Assembly: GCA_900539855.1 (NCBI GenBank)
Contig: UQDO01000011.1
Span: 1-53,099, forward strand
Length of the DNA: 53,099 bases
Direction of reading: 5' to 3'
Source: an uncultured Oscillospiraceae bacterium
GTDB lineage: Bacteria > Bacillota > Clostridia > Oscillospirales > Acutalibacteraceae
Shown here: positions 40,298 through 49,435 of the stretch, piece by piece
How positions within the stretch are numbered: the first letter of the stretch is position 1
How the letters are laid out: each line of letters begins with the position of its first letter
Notes under the pieces: model-generated
Seen by the model: the letters and a program-made list of their open reading frames with translations, nothing else
Told to the model about the DNA's origin: nothing
Databases searched by the model: none
Translations under genes and position numbers: made by a program

Positions 40298-40855
40298 TTA
40301 AAGCCCCGATGCCGCAAATCTTTTTCCGGCAAGTGAGGTAAACCAACAATATATCGCCTCGCCGAGCTCCTGATACACCGGGTCACCGTCATGCGAGCAC
40401 AGCATCGCAAAGGTCTGACCTATTCTGCGTTCGATATCGGCGCCGCGCCGGTAGGCGAGATAATAAAACGAGAACGCGCCCGAATCGCCGACCGCACCGT
40501 AAAGCACCGGCGACAGCTTTTCTATCTCGGCGTTGAAGCTGTTTTTGGCGGCTAAGGACACCACCGAGCTTGAAGGCATTTTCTCAAGCACGACCGTTGC
40601 GGCAAAGGTCATGAGCAGACCGCGCTGCACATCCATTTCTATATTGCCGCTTTCCTCGTCCTCCATTGTAAAGGTGCCCATTTTATCGACCACCTCGTGT
40701 GCTAAGGACACACCCAGTTCGCGCGCCCTGGAAAGGTTTCCGTTGGCGTTTTCCCTGTCGTATTCCTCCTGCACATCCGGGACGCTTTTTGTGTCAATAC
40801 CGATCTTAGAGCCTTTCGGGCGGGCAATTTTTATATCTTCATCACACATCTTCAT
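40298..40855 (-). CDS. Hypothetical clostridial protein
   Basis: 185 aa, not recognised. Acidic N-terminus, then mostly helical (LSRARELGVSLAHEVVDKM, FNAEIEKLSPVLYGAVGD). No membrane helix. Downstream of TSCPD and rpoD in the same direction. The start may be ATG 40855 or 40849. Confidence 0.65.
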   Translation of the reverse strand: MKMCDEDIKIARPKGSKIGIDTKSVPDVQEEYDRENANGNLSRARELGVSLAHEVVDKMGTFTMEDEESGNIEMDVQRGLLMTFAATVVLEKMPSSSVVSLAAKNSFNAEIEKLSPVLYGAVGDSGAFSFYYLAYRRGADIERRIGQTFAMLCSHDGDPVYQELGEAIYCWFTSLAGKRFAASGL

Positions 40856-40887
40856 CCCTGCCTTTTAGTTTAGTTTAAGAATCCTGA

Positions 40888-41142
40888 TCAGTGCACACTG
40901 TTTTTGTATGCCATCAGCGCATTTGCCAGCTGATCAGGACATGAGGTCTGCTTGAAACCGCATTTTATTCCCTTGGTTTTTTCTATTATATCGTCGATCT
41001 TCATGCCGCTGCAAAGACTCGATATGCCCTTGAGGTTGCCGTTGCAGCCGCCCTCAAATTCGACCGAACGTAAAATATCATTTTCAATATCAAGCGTTAT
41101 CTTCCTTGAGCATGTGCCGCTTGTTTTGTATTCAAATTTCAT
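40888..41142 (-). CDS. TSCPD domain protein (TIGR03905 type)
   Basis: 84 aa with conserved cysteines in GTCSRKI, GGCNGN, LCSG, IKCG and the TSCPDQLANAL box that names the domain; related to the C-terminal part of some B12-dependent ribonucleotide reductases. Role unknown. It follows rpoD by 6 bases and is likely co-transcribed. Confidence 0.88.
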   Translation of the reverse strand: MKFEYKTSGTCSRKITLDIENDILRSVEFEGGCNGNLKGISSLCSGMKIDDIIEKTKGIKCGFKQTSCPDQLANALMAYKNSVH

Positions 41143-41148
41143 TTCGGG

Positions 41149-42264
41149 TCACCTCTCCCTGAACTTGTTGCTTCTTACCGGATGGCGCAGCTTTCTGAGT
41201 GCCTTTGCCTCTATCTGACGGATGCGTTCTCTTGTGACGTGGAACTCTGTTCCGACCTCCTCAAGGGTGTGGCACCTGCCGTCTTTGAGTCCGAAGCGCA
41301 GTCTTATGACAGCTTCCTCCCTCGGTGTAAGTGTCTTTAAAACAGCGTCGATGTCCTCGTTGGTTATGGTCTTGAGCGCGGCGTCGTCCGGTGCCAGGGC
41401 ATCCTCGTCGCGTATAAAGTCCATAAGCCGGCTGTCCTCCTCAGGACCTATAGGTGTTTCCATAGACACCGGCTCCTGAGCTACGCGCATTATCTCACGC
41501 ACCCTTTCGACCGACATATCCATTTTTTCGGCTATAAGCTCCTCGCTCGGCTCGTGTCCGTTTTCATGCAGCAGCTGGCTCTGTACCTTTTTCAGTCTGT
41601 TTATGGTCTCGACCATGTGGACCGGTATGCGTATGGTTCTTGCCTGATCCGCAATGGCTCTCGTTATTGCCTGACGTATCCACCATGTGGCGTAGGTCGA
41701 AAATTTGAAGCCCTTGGTGTGGTCAAATTTCTCGACCGCCTTTATAAGGCCCACATTTCCCTCCTGAATGAGATCGAGGAAATGCATACCGCGTCCGACA
41801 TACCTTTTTGCAATGCTGACAACAAGACGCAGGTTAGCCTCGGTAAGACGTTTTTTTGCAGCCTCGTCTCCGTCGCCTATGCGCTTGGCAAGCTCTATTT
41901 CCTCGTCTGGTGTCAACAGCGGTACTCTGCCTATTTCCTTTAAATAGACCTTTACCGGATCGTCGAGCGAAATGTTGTCCATGGACATGACCGTTTCCTC
42001 AAGCTTGTCCACGTCCTCGATATCCGCCATTTTGAGGTCTTCCTCGGTCGGCTCAAGGAAATCAAGATCAAGCAGAGGAGGCTCAGCCTCAAGATTTTCG
42101 GGATTATCCGGGATCTCGTCCTCTATTTCAAGATAATCATCCTTCTGATCCGAGTCGTCCTTGGTATAGCTGTCGTTAATGAGATTTTCCTCCGGCGTGG
42201 TCTCAGGCTCCGCATCCGGTATAATATCGTCATTAACGGCGGTCTTTTTTCTTTTTTCTTCCAT
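41149..42264 (-). CDS. rpoD: Primary sigma factor RpoD/SigA
   Basis: 371 aa, the size of Firmicute SigA. Acidic N-terminal region, then DPVKVYLKEIGRVPLL (1.2), LRLVVSIAKRYVGRG and FDHTKGFKFSTYATWWIRQAI (2.1-2.4), HMVETINRLKK (3) and REEAVIRLRFGL plus TRERIRQIEAKAL (4). ATG 42264 has GGGAG upstream. Downstream of dnaG, the classic macromolecular synthesis operon order. Confidence 0.97.
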   Translation of the reverse strand: MEEKRKKTAVNDDIIPDAEPETTPEENLINDSYTKDDSDQKDDYLEIEDEIPDNPENLEAEPPLLDLDFLEPTEEDLKMADIEDVDKLEETVMSMDNISLDDPVKVYLKEIGRVPLLTPDEEIELAKRIGDGDEAAKKRLTEANLRLVVSIAKRYVGRGMHFLDLIQEGNVGLIKAVEKFDHTKGFKFSTYATWWIRQAITRAIADQARTIRIPVHMVETINRLKKVQSQLLHENGHEPSEELIAEKMDMSVERVREIMRVAQEPVSMETPIGPEEDSRLMDFIRDEDALAPDDAALKTITNEDIDAVLKTLTPREEAVIRLRFGLKDGRCHTLEEVGTEFHVTRERIRQIEAKALRKLRHPVRSNKFRER

Positions 42265-42310
42265 GTTCAAACTCCCTATTCTCCCTATATTTTGACCCGA
42301 TAACGGGCTT

Positions 42311-44104
42311 TTATCTCTTTTTTTTGCTGTCTGTCAGTTTTTTTAGCTTTTCTGCCCATTCATCATCCGGCAGGCTGTCGATATTGCGGTCCGATAACGC
42401 CTCACGTTCCTCGTTTATAACCTTTATGCTGTCAAGCAGCACCCTTTCGGGATTGTCCTTTCCGGCAGAACCGGTCATGATGCGAGTCACTGCACCGATC
42501 TCGTCCGGTGTGAAATCTCCGCCCAAAAGCATAAGATCAAATTCGCTTCCGCTGTTTTCTATTTCCAGAATACGCCGGTAGACCCTGCGGTCAAATTCGG
42601 TAAGCATGTTGTCGGGCGGCAGCTCCTCCTCAGCCTTAGATGCCAGATCAGGGTGCTTTATCAGCACGCATATGACCGCCTCCTCGGCTGCCGCTGCACG
42701 CCTGTGCTGCTGCTTTTCGGGGTTTACCGCATCTCTTTCCATGCGCGGTCTTATAATGTTGTCAAGCTGTTTCTTCGCGGTCTTTGACCTTTGCTTTTTT
42801 TGCAGATCGGCGGTATTTTTAAGCAGGACATCCTTTGAAACGCCGTATTTTTCCGAAAGCCTGCCGGCATAAAGATCCACAGCCAAGCTGTCATCAAGCT
42901 CGGCTAAAACGCCGCATGCTTTTTTGAGATATTGCAGCCTGCCGTCGGGCGCGTCAAGATCGATCTCCTTTGCTGCGGTGTAAAGCCTGTATTCGATATC
43001 GCTGACCGTGCCCTCAAGCAGTGCCCCGAAGCGCGCAGCGCCGAACTTTTTTATGTATTCGTCAGGGTCCTTGCATTCGGGCAGTCTCAGCACCCTTGCC
43101 TCAACGCCAACGCCGTCAAGTATCTTCATCGCGCGGTCGGTCGCCTTTTCGCCGGCTGCATCGGCGTCAAGCGTTATTACTACCTCTTTGGTGTATCTGC
43201 CGAGCAGCCTCGCCTGCTCCTCGGTAAACGATGTGCCGAGCGCCGCGACCGTGTTGCAGAAGCCTGCCTGATGCAGGCTTATAACATCAATATTGCCCTC
43301 TACAAGTATCATCTGCTTTGAGCAGCAGCTTTTTGCAAAGTTCATGGCATACATGTTGTTGCTCTTTTTAAACACCGGCGTATCGGACGTGTTTATGTAC
43401 TTACCGCCCTGCTTTTCATTGCCCGGCATTGCCCTGCCGCCGAAGCCTATGACCTTGCCGTGGATATTGATTATCGGGAACATGACACGGTTACGGAACC
43501 GGTCGTATGTAAACTGCGTTTTGCTGCCGCTGCCGTTGGTCTTGTTTGACACCGCAACAAGGTCAGCCTGCCGCATCACATAGTCGGAAATGCCCTTAGA
43601 ACGCAGGTGATCCTGCAGTGCGTGCCAGTCGTCCGGAGCGAAGCCCAGTCCGAAATGCCGTATGGTCTTAGGCGTCAGCCCACGGGACAGAAAATAGTCA
43701 AGTCCTGCCCTGCCGCCCTCACTCAAAAGGTATGAGTGGTAAAACAGCGCCGCCTCGCGGTTGGCTTCATAAATGTCGTTCTTTAATTTGAGTTCCCGGT
43801 CGTCCTGCCCGTTTTCCGGCATACGGAGCCCTGCGCGATCGGCAAGCCGGCTGACAGCGTCCATATAATCGAGGTTTTCTATCCTCATTATAAATGTGAT
43901 GATGTCTCCGCCCTGTCCGCAGCCAAAGCAATAGTACGACCCGTTTTCGGGATAAACGGTGAACGACGGCGTCTTTTCGTTATGAAAAGGGCAAAGACCC
44001 ACAAGGTTGCTGCCGCGTCTCTTAAGCGCAACATAAGGCGACAAGACCGACTCAATGTCGTTTTTATACTTAAGCTCCATCAGGAACTCCTGCGGCAAAG
44101 CCAT
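42311..44104 (-). CDS. dnaG: DNA primase
   Basis: 597 aa. CHC2 zinc finger C38-x2-H41-x17-C59-x2-C62, primase core with RNRVMFPI, the TOPRIM motif (VEGNIDVISLHQ and LDADAAG) and a helicase-binding C-terminal domain. ATG 44104 has AAGGTGG upstream. Synthesises RNA primers; coexpressed with rpoD. Confidence 0.97.
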   Translation of the reverse strand: MALPQEFLMELKYKNDIESVLSPYVALKRRGSNLVGLCPFHNEKTPSFTVYPENGSYYCFGCGQGGDIITFIMRIENLDYMDAVSRLADRAGLRMPENGQDDRELKLKNDIYEANREAALFYHSYLLSEGGRAGLDYFLSRGLTPKTIRHFGLGFAPDDWHALQDHLRSKGISDYVMRQADLVAVSNKTNGSGSKTQFTYDRFRNRVMFPIINIHGKVIGFGGRAMPGNEKQGGKYINTSDTPVFKKSNNMYAMNFAKSCCSKQMILVEGNIDVISLHQAGFCNTVAALGTSFTEEQARLLGRYTKEVVITLDADAAGEKATDRAMKILDGVGVEARVLRLPECKDPDEYIKKFGAARFGALLEGTVSDIEYRLYTAAKEIDLDAPDGRLQYLKKACGVLAELDDSLAVDLYAGRLSEKYGVSKDVLLKNTADLQKKQRSKTAKKQLDNIIRPRMERDAVNPEKQQHRRAAAAEEAVICVLIKHPDLASKAEEELPPDNMLTEFDRRVYRRILEIENSGSEFDLMLLGGDFTPDEIGAVTRIMTGSAGKDNPERVLLDSIKVINEEREALSDRNIDSLPDDEWAEKLKKLTDSKKKR

Positions 44105-44186
44105 CGTATCACCACCTTTATATCTCACTCATTAATACTATTCGTAATTTTTTCTCTTTGTACTCTAAATTTTTCAAAAAAATCTC

Positions 44187-44807
44187 TTAAAAGGGCGAAA
44201 AATCGTTTTTTATTACTTCGCATGTCAGCTTTCCGGAAAATGTGTCGGTGATTTTTGCACAAAGACCGTCAAAAATGTCGAACGGGACCGAAAAAGTAAC
44301 TGCTGTCGCCGTACCGTATTCCGTGTTTTGCACCGACGCTCCGTTGTCAGCCAAAAGTCGTACGACCCTGTCGTATGACGGATAGTCGCATGTTATCTTA
44401 CATATCCGGCACATTTTCATGACCGCGATTCCTGCCGCCTCCATTGACATTTTAGCCGCTGCGGTATACGCGCGCACAAGTCCGCCCGTGCCGAGCAGCA
44501 CGCCGCCGAAATATCTGGTCGTTACAATAAGGCAATCGACAACTCCTGCCGATCTTATGACCTCCAAAGTCGGCATACCTGCGGTGGAATGAGGCTCGCC
44601 GTCGTCGGAGCAGCGCGACAGTCCACCGTCTTTAAGCATATATGCATACACATTATGCCTTGCGCCGAAATTCTCCTTTTTGATCCGCTGAATATGCGCC
44701 GCAGCATCCGCCTCGGTCGTGACCGGTATGCACTGTGCTATAAATCTCGACCGCTTTTCCTCATATTCCGCCGTGGCGCTTTGTCTTACAGTTTTGTACT
44801 CTTCCAT
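44187..44807 (-). CDS. YigZ/IMPACT family protein
   Basis: 206 aa. GARHNVYAYML, DDGEPHSTAGMP and VTTRYFGGVLLGTGGL are the UPF0029/IMPACT signature. The C-terminal half carries the EF-G-like DUF1949 domain. Start ATG 44807. Possibly interacts with ribosome or tRNA; function not established. Confidence 0.9.
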   Translation of the reverse strand: MEEYKTVRQSATAEYEEKRSRFIAQCIPVTTEADAAAHIQRIKKENFGARHNVYAYMLKDGGLSRCSDDGEPHSTAGMPTLEVIRSAGVVDCLIVTTRYFGGVLLGTGGLVRAYTAAAKMSMEAAGIAVMKMCRICKITCDYPSYDRVVRLLADNGASVQNTEYGTATAVTFSVPFDIFDGLCAKITDTFSGKLTCEVIKNDFSPF

Positions 44808-44831
44808 CCGTCCCACCACCCTTATATAAAA

Positions 44832-44868
44832 AACAAAAAAGCCGCAACTGAAACCCAGCCGCGGCTTT
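44832..44868 (-). terminator. Terminator after rpmE
   Basis: 8-bp stem (44838-44845 with 44861-44868) followed on the minus strand by six T. Confidence 0.8.
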
Positions 44869-44884
44869 GCGATACACGAAACAA

Positions 44885-45091
44885 TTATTTCGTTTCCATA
44901 CCGAAACGCTTTTTAAATCTGTCTACACGACCGCCGGTATCGACGAGCTTCTGTCTGCCGGTGAAAAACGGATGACATTTCGAGCAAATATCCAAACGGA
45001 TATCCTTTTTTGTCGAACGCGTTTCAAATTCCGCTCCGCATGCACACTTAACAATCACCTTGTCATACTGCGGATGAATACCCTCTTTCAT
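44885..45091 (-). CDS. rpmE: 50S ribosomal protein L31
   Basis: 68 aa, zinc-containing (C+) form with Cys16, Cys18, Cys36 and Cys39 and the HPFFTGRQK signature. Has its own promoter (see 45130-45158) and terminator, so it is monocistronic. Confidence 0.96.
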   Translation of the reverse strand: MKEGIHPQYDKVIVKCACGAEFETRSTKKDIRLDICSKCHPFFTGRQKLVDTGGRVDRFKKRFGMETK

Positions 45092-45129
45092 GTTGTCACC
45101 CCTCTCATTCGCTTCACATTAACAAAGGA

Positions 45130-45158
45130 ATGATACCACACCTTAAACCAAAATGCAA
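45130..45158 (-). promoter_or_regulatory. rpmE promoter
   Basis: Minus-strand TTGCAT (45153-45158), a 17-base spacer and TATCAT (45130-45135), about 39 bases before the ATG. Confidence 0.65.
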
Positions 45159-45195
45159 GTGATTTTTAAAAAAAACATTAAATTTTTAAGTTTTA

Positions 45196-45858
45196 CTATG
45201 ACAGCCATTTGTAAAGCCGGTTTTTGATGTCCTCGTAAAGCTCGACGACCTTGAATTTTGCAACATATTTATCGCTGTTTTTCACAACATCGGTCTCGTC
45301 CTCGGTAAGCACAGACGATATGTCTTTTCCGCCGTCAGACGCCGCAGGCAGACACACTGCCGGAAACATTACACACCACCAGTTGTGACCGCTGCCGTTT
45401 CCAATCACCACACGGACGGCCTTGTAGGTCCCGGCAGGCAATGTAAAATCATCATACTCCCTGTTTGAGAACCACGCGTCGCCCACCGACACGGTGACCT
45501 GGCTTTTTGAGCCGAAATCACGGATGGCATCCTCGGCGGTGCGCTGCAAGAGATTTATGTTTTCCTCTGCCGCAGCCTCTGCATCGGCTTCGCTTATACA
45601 GCCGTCAAACACTTCAGACGATACAGCCAGCAGCCTGTCCCTTACAAACAGCTTAAGTTCCTGATCCTTTGCCTCGTCGGAATTGGCTATTATGTGCATC
45701 CTCAAAACGCTGCTTCTTATTCCGTCGCATTTCGCGCCGAAGCCTGCAAACGAGCAGGCTGCCGCAAAAACAAGTCCGCAGGCAACTGCTCTCACCGCCA
45801 TTCTGCGGTCGATGTTTTTAAGTACGTTTTCTATTATATGTGCTGCTTTCAAAATCAA
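45196..45858 (-). CDS. spoIIR: Stage II sporulation protein R
   Basis: 220 aa. The forespore signalling protein that triggers pro-SigE cleavage by SpoIIGA. Signature LRMHIIANSDEAKDQELKL and VRVVIGNGSGHNWWCVMFP. An N-terminal hydrophobic helix (about residues 19-42) serves as signal or anchor. Likely TTG start at 45858 with GGGAG 4-5 bases upstream. Indicates a spore-forming lineage. Confidence 0.9.
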   Translation of the reverse strand: MILKAAHIIENVLKNIDRRMAVRAVACGLVFAAACSFAGFGAKCDGIRSSVLRMHIIANSDEAKDQELKLFVRDRLLAVSSEVFDGCISEADAEAAAEENINLLQRTAEDAIRDFGSKSQVTVSVGDAWFSNREYDDFTLPAGTYKAVRVVIGNGSGHNWWCVMFPAVCLPAASDGGKDISSVLTEDETDVVKNSDKYVAKFKVVELYEDIKNRLYKWLS

Positions 45859-45913
45859 AATACTCCCTTCGAAATTCTGAGCTCAAAGGAAGTATTACCT
45901 TTATTTTCCTGTT

Positions 45914-46765
45914 TTATTCGCAAAGATGTCTTTGCGGCTCGCAAATATAGACCTCGCAGCCGCCACACTTCAGTTCGTTTGCCGCACCGGCAGCAGAACG
46001 CCTGTCATTGAAGATACCGAAAACCGACGGTCCGGCGCCGGACAATCCGCTGTACAATGCGCCTTTCTCATACATGACCGCCTTTGTTCCGCTTATAGCG
46101 TCCCCAGAACAGACAGCCTCAAAGCAGTTGTAAAGGTGACGGCTGACAGCTGCAAGGTCGCCCGTTTCAATACCGTTTATTATGCTTTTTGTGTCCGCAG
46201 TTTTTTCTAAGCTCAGCCCGTCAAGCCTTTTATACATTTCGCCTGTCGAGCCTTTTTCGCCTTTCTTTGCAATAACTATGTGACAGTCCGGCAGATCGGG
46301 CAGCCGCGTAAGACGTTCGCCGATGCCCTCCATAAGCACCGTGCCGCCTGCCATGCAGACCGGAACGTCGGCGCCGAGCTTCAGCCCGATCTTATATAAT
46401 GTATCCTTATCAAGCGGTCTGCCGTACAGCCTGTTCAGTGCCGAAAGCACCGTTCCGGCATCGGTGCTGCCGCCGCCAAGCCCGGCGGTCACGGGAATGT
46501 TTTTCCTTAAAACTATTTCAGCATCGGGCGCTATGCCGGCGCTTTCGAAAAACAGCTTTGCCGCCATAAAGCACAGGTTGTCCTCTGTTTTGATATTTTT
46601 ATTGCTGCACGAGAACCGCAAAGCCCCGATACCGGTAGTTATCTCAAGCTCATCCGCAAGCGACACCGACTGAACTACCGAGCTCAGCGTATGGTACCCG
46701 TCATCACGTTTTCCGGTGACGGCAAGCGACAGATTTATCTTAGCGTAAGCCTTGAATATCCCCAT
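45914..46765 (-). CDS. ispE: 4-diphosphocytidyl-2-C-methyl-D-erythritol kinase
   Basis: 283 aa GHMP kinase of the MEP isoprenoid pathway. KINLSLAVTGKRDDGYH, the ATP loop GLGGGSTDA and SGAGPSVFG are diagnostic. Next to spoIIR, a common Clostridia arrangement. 8 bases after the aminotransferase gene. Confidence 0.95.
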   Translation of the reverse strand: MGIFKAYAKINLSLAVTGKRDDGYHTLSSVVQSVSLADELEITTGIGALRFSCSNKNIKTEDNLCFMAAKLFFESAGIAPDAEIVLRKNIPVTAGLGGGSTDAGTVLSALNRLYGRPLDKDTLYKIGLKLGADVPVCMAGGTVLMEGIGERLTRLPDLPDCHIVIAKKGEKGSTGEMYKRLDGLSLEKTADTKSIINGIETGDLAAVSRHLYNCFEAVCSGDAISGTKAVMYEKGALYSGLSGAGPSVFGIFNDRRSAAGAANELKCGGCEVYICEPQRHLCE

Positions 46766-46773
46766 AACATCCG

Positions 46774-47949
46774 CTACCTCAATCCGTTTTCGGAAAGAAA
46801 TTCTCCGATACGGTGCAGCGCTTCTTTGATATGCTCCACGGAATAGCAGTACGAAGCCCTGATGTGTCCCTCACCGCTCTGCCCGAAGGCGTTGCCGGGA
46901 ATGACCGCCACCTTTTTTGAATAAAGCAGCTTCTCGCAGAATTCTTCGGACGACATTCCGGTTGATCTTATAGACGGAAAAGCGTAGAAAGCGCCCAGCG
47001 GTTCAAAGCATTCAAATCCGAGCGTGCGGAACCCGTCAACTATAAGTCTGCGGCGCATGTCATATTCCTCTACCATGTTTTCGATATCGTGTCTGCCGTT
47101 TTTGACCGCTTCGATGGCGGCGTACTGCGATGTAGTCGGTGCCGACATTATGGCGAACTGATGTATTTTGGTCATCTGTTTTATGACAGGAGCCGGTCCG
47201 TAGGCGTAGCCCAGCCGCCAGCCGGTCATTGAATAGGTCTTGGAAAAGCCGTTCACAACGACCGTTCTTTCCTTCATGCCGTCGATACATGATATCGAAA
47301 CATGGCGGTCGCCCGTGTATGTCAGCTCTGAATATATCTCGTCCGATATGACCATAATATCGGTTTCTCTCAAAACAGCCGCTATCGCCTCAAGGTCGTT
47401 TCTCTCCATTATAGCGCCTGTGGGATTGCCGGGATACGGCAGTATGAGTGCCTTTGTGCGCGGTGTTATGTGCTTTTGAAGCTCAGAAGGGGTCAGTCTG
47501 AAGCTGTTTTCCGCCTTGGTCGGCAGCGCCACGGGTATGCCTCCAGCAAGCCTGCATATAGGCTCATAGCATACAAAGCTCGGCTCAACAATGAGCACCT
47601 CGTCGCCCGGCGACACTAACGTGCGGACAGCGGCGTCGATAGCCTCGCTGCCGCCAACCGACACAAGTATATCGGTCTCAGGATCGTATTTCACTCCGGT
47701 GCGGTCGTTTATATATTTTGAAATGCAGGCGCGCAGCTCTTTAAGTCCGCGGTTTGAGGTGTACCTTGTCTTGCCGTTCTGCAGCGACACTATACCTGCC
47801 TGTCTTATATGCCACGGCGTCTGAAAATCCGGTTCGCCGACGCCAAGTGATATTACATCGTCCATTTCCGCGGCGATATCAAAGAACTTTCTTATCCCTG
47901 ACGGCTTTATGTCAATGACCGTCTGATTCAGTATCTTTCCGTAATCCAT
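46774..47949 (-). CDS. Class I/II PLP-dependent aminotransferase
   Basis: 391 aa fold-type I aminotransferase. PLP-lysine in NGFSKTYSMTGWRLGY, earlier YPGNPTGA and VISDEIYSEL, and final arginine in GHIRASYCY. Resembles aromatic/aspartate aminotransferases. ATG 47949 shares a base with the Lrp stop (TGATG); GTG 47952 is an alternative. Co-transcribed with its Lrp regulator. Confidence 0.88.
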   Translation of the reverse strand: MDYGKILNQTVIDIKPSGIRKFFDIAAEMDDVISLGVGEPDFQTPWHIRQAGIVSLQNGKTRYTSNRGLKELRACISKYINDRTGVKYDPETDILVSVGGSEAIDAAVRTLVSPGDEVLIVEPSFVCYEPICRLAGGIPVALPTKAENSFRLTPSELQKHITPRTKALILPYPGNPTGAIMERNDLEAIAAVLRETDIMVISDEIYSELTYTGDRHVSISCIDGMKERTVVVNGFSKTYSMTGWRLGYAYGPAPVIKQMTKIHQFAIMSAPTTSQYAAIEAVKNGRHDIENMVEEYDMRRRLIVDGFRTLGFECFEPLGAFYAFPSIRSTGMSSEEFCEKLLYSKKVAVIPGNAFGQSGEGHIRASYCYSVEHIKEALHRIGEFLSENGLR

Positions 47950-48428
47950 CACAGTGACATCGTCTCCCTGTCGTCGCTGTTTCCCATAAGTTCAACGTCA
48001 AGCTCCTTGTATCTGCGAAGTATAAAGTGCGTTGCTGTTGATATCACATACTCCATAGGTGCAAGCTGCTTTGCAACGAACATTGCGACCTCCTGAAAGG
48101 TCTTGCCCTTTACTATAACGCACAGATCGTATCCGCCCGACATAAGATAGACCGACTCGACCTCTGAATACTTCATAACGCTTTCGGCTATCTGTTCAAA
48201 ACCGACATCGGGCTGCGGCTCGACCTTCAATTCGATTATTGCGGATACCATTGCGCTGTCAAGGCTCTCCCAGTCTATAACAGCCTTGTATCCCCTTATA
48301 AGCCCCTGCTTTTCCATTGAGGTTATCTCACTTCTGACCTCATCGTCGGTAAGACCCGACATAACGGCAAGGTCGTGTATCGTATAACGTGCGTTTTTGC
48401 TGAGCATTTTAAGCAGTTTTATATTCAT
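47949..48428 (-). CDS. Lrp/AsnC family regulator
   Basis: 159 aa. N-terminal winged HTH (YTIHDLAVMSGLTDDEVRSEI) and a C-terminal RAM domain. Usually senses an amino acid; the coupled aminotransferase is the likely target. 19 bases after the PHP gene. Confidence 0.88.
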   Translation of the reverse strand: MNIKLLKMLSKNARYTIHDLAVMSGLTDDEVRSEITSMEKQGLIRGYKAVIDWESLDSAMVSAIIELKVEPQPDVGFEQIAESVMKYSEVESVYLMSGGYDLCVIVKGKTFQEVAMFVAKQLAPMEYVISTATHFILRRYKELDVELMGNSDDRETMSL

Positions 48429-48447
48429 ACATCATCACTCCGAAAAA

Positions 48448-49278
48448 TTATTCTATTTTAAGCTGGAGAGGGACGCGTCCCTCGTAATAGGTAACATATT
48501 CAAATCCGGCAGCAAGCGCCGCATCATATGCGTCGGCAATACCTCTGCCAACATCATAGGCGTTGTGTGCGTCGGAGCCGACCGTGACATACTCTCCGCC
48601 CAGCTTTTTAAAGAGCTTCAGTATCTCAAGCGGCGGAAAAAGCGATGTTTCGATATCCTCTGTAACTATCCTGCCGCCGGAGGTGTTGATCTCAAGCGCC
48701 TTTTTGTTTCTGGCAAGCGTTTCAAGTATATAATATATCTGATCTCTGCACTGCATGATGCTGAAATCAGCCAGCTGCTCAGCAGGGAAGCAGCGCAGCG
48801 GATAGGTCAGATGCGCCAGCGAATCAAATCCGTTCCATTCGACCGTTTCAATGATATCGTCAAAATATCTCGGCATAAGCAGCTCGGGACGGTTGGAGTC
48901 CCTTTTATAATCAAGGTGATAAAAGCCCTTTTTCTTGCCTCTTATCCTGTGAACGGAGGCAAGCACAAAGTCGAATTTGTTTTTCATGACGTCGTTTACC
49001 GCGTCGATATTTCTTGCCGGGCAGCCAAGCTCAACGCCGGTCGCGACGGCAAGCTGCCCCTCAAAGACCTTTCGCACCTTGACCGTCTCAAATACCGACT
49101 GTCGGCAGGTCACGGCGTGATTATATTCTTCGTATTCGATACATTCGCAGTGATCGGTCACAGCTATGGCGCGCACGCCTTTTTTAACAGCCTGTTCGCA
49201 TATGAGCGTCACCGAATGGTGAGCGTCCTTTGAATTGTCCGAATGAATATGCGTGTCAATAATGTTGCGGTATTCCAC
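48448..49278 (-). CDS. PHP-domain phosphoesterase (HisJ-like)
   Basis: 276 aa. Metal motifs DTHIHSDNS, AVTDHCE, ASVHRI and VGSDAH of the histidinol-phosphatase PHP group; no other his genes nearby, so the substrate is open. GTG start at 49278 with GGGGGA 7 bases upstream; an in-frame ATG at 49320 would add 14 residues without SD support. Confidence 0.85.
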   Translation of the reverse strand: MEYRNIIDTHIHSDNSKDAHHSVTLICEQAVKKGVRAIAVTDHCECIEYEEYNHAVTCRQSVFETVKVRKVFEGQLAVATGVELGCPARNIDAVNDVMKNKFDFVLASVHRIRGKKKGFYHLDYKRDSNRPELLMPRYFDDIIETVEWNGFDSLAHLTYPLRCFPAEQLADFSIMQCRDQIYYILETLARNKKALEINTSGGRIVTEDIETSLFPPLEILKLFKKLGGEYVTVGSDAHNAYDVGRGIADAYDAALAAGFEYVTYYEGRVPLQLKIE

Positions 49279-49388
49279 TTTACTTTCCCCCACCGGATAT
49301 ATACAAATACATGTTACCATTAATCGCTTAATAATACAAGCATTATTTGCGGTGATCGTAAATATACTGAAATTTATATTTTATGTGT

Positions 49389-49420
49389 AAAAAGCGGGCA
49401 GGAGCAATAGCTCCTGCCCG
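49389..49420 (-). terminator. Terminator of the ABC operon
   Basis: 10-bp stem gggcaggagc/gctcctgccc (49396-49405, 49410-49419) followed by TTTTT on the minus strand. Confidence 0.88.
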
Positions 49421-49435
49421 GATGCGTTATCGATA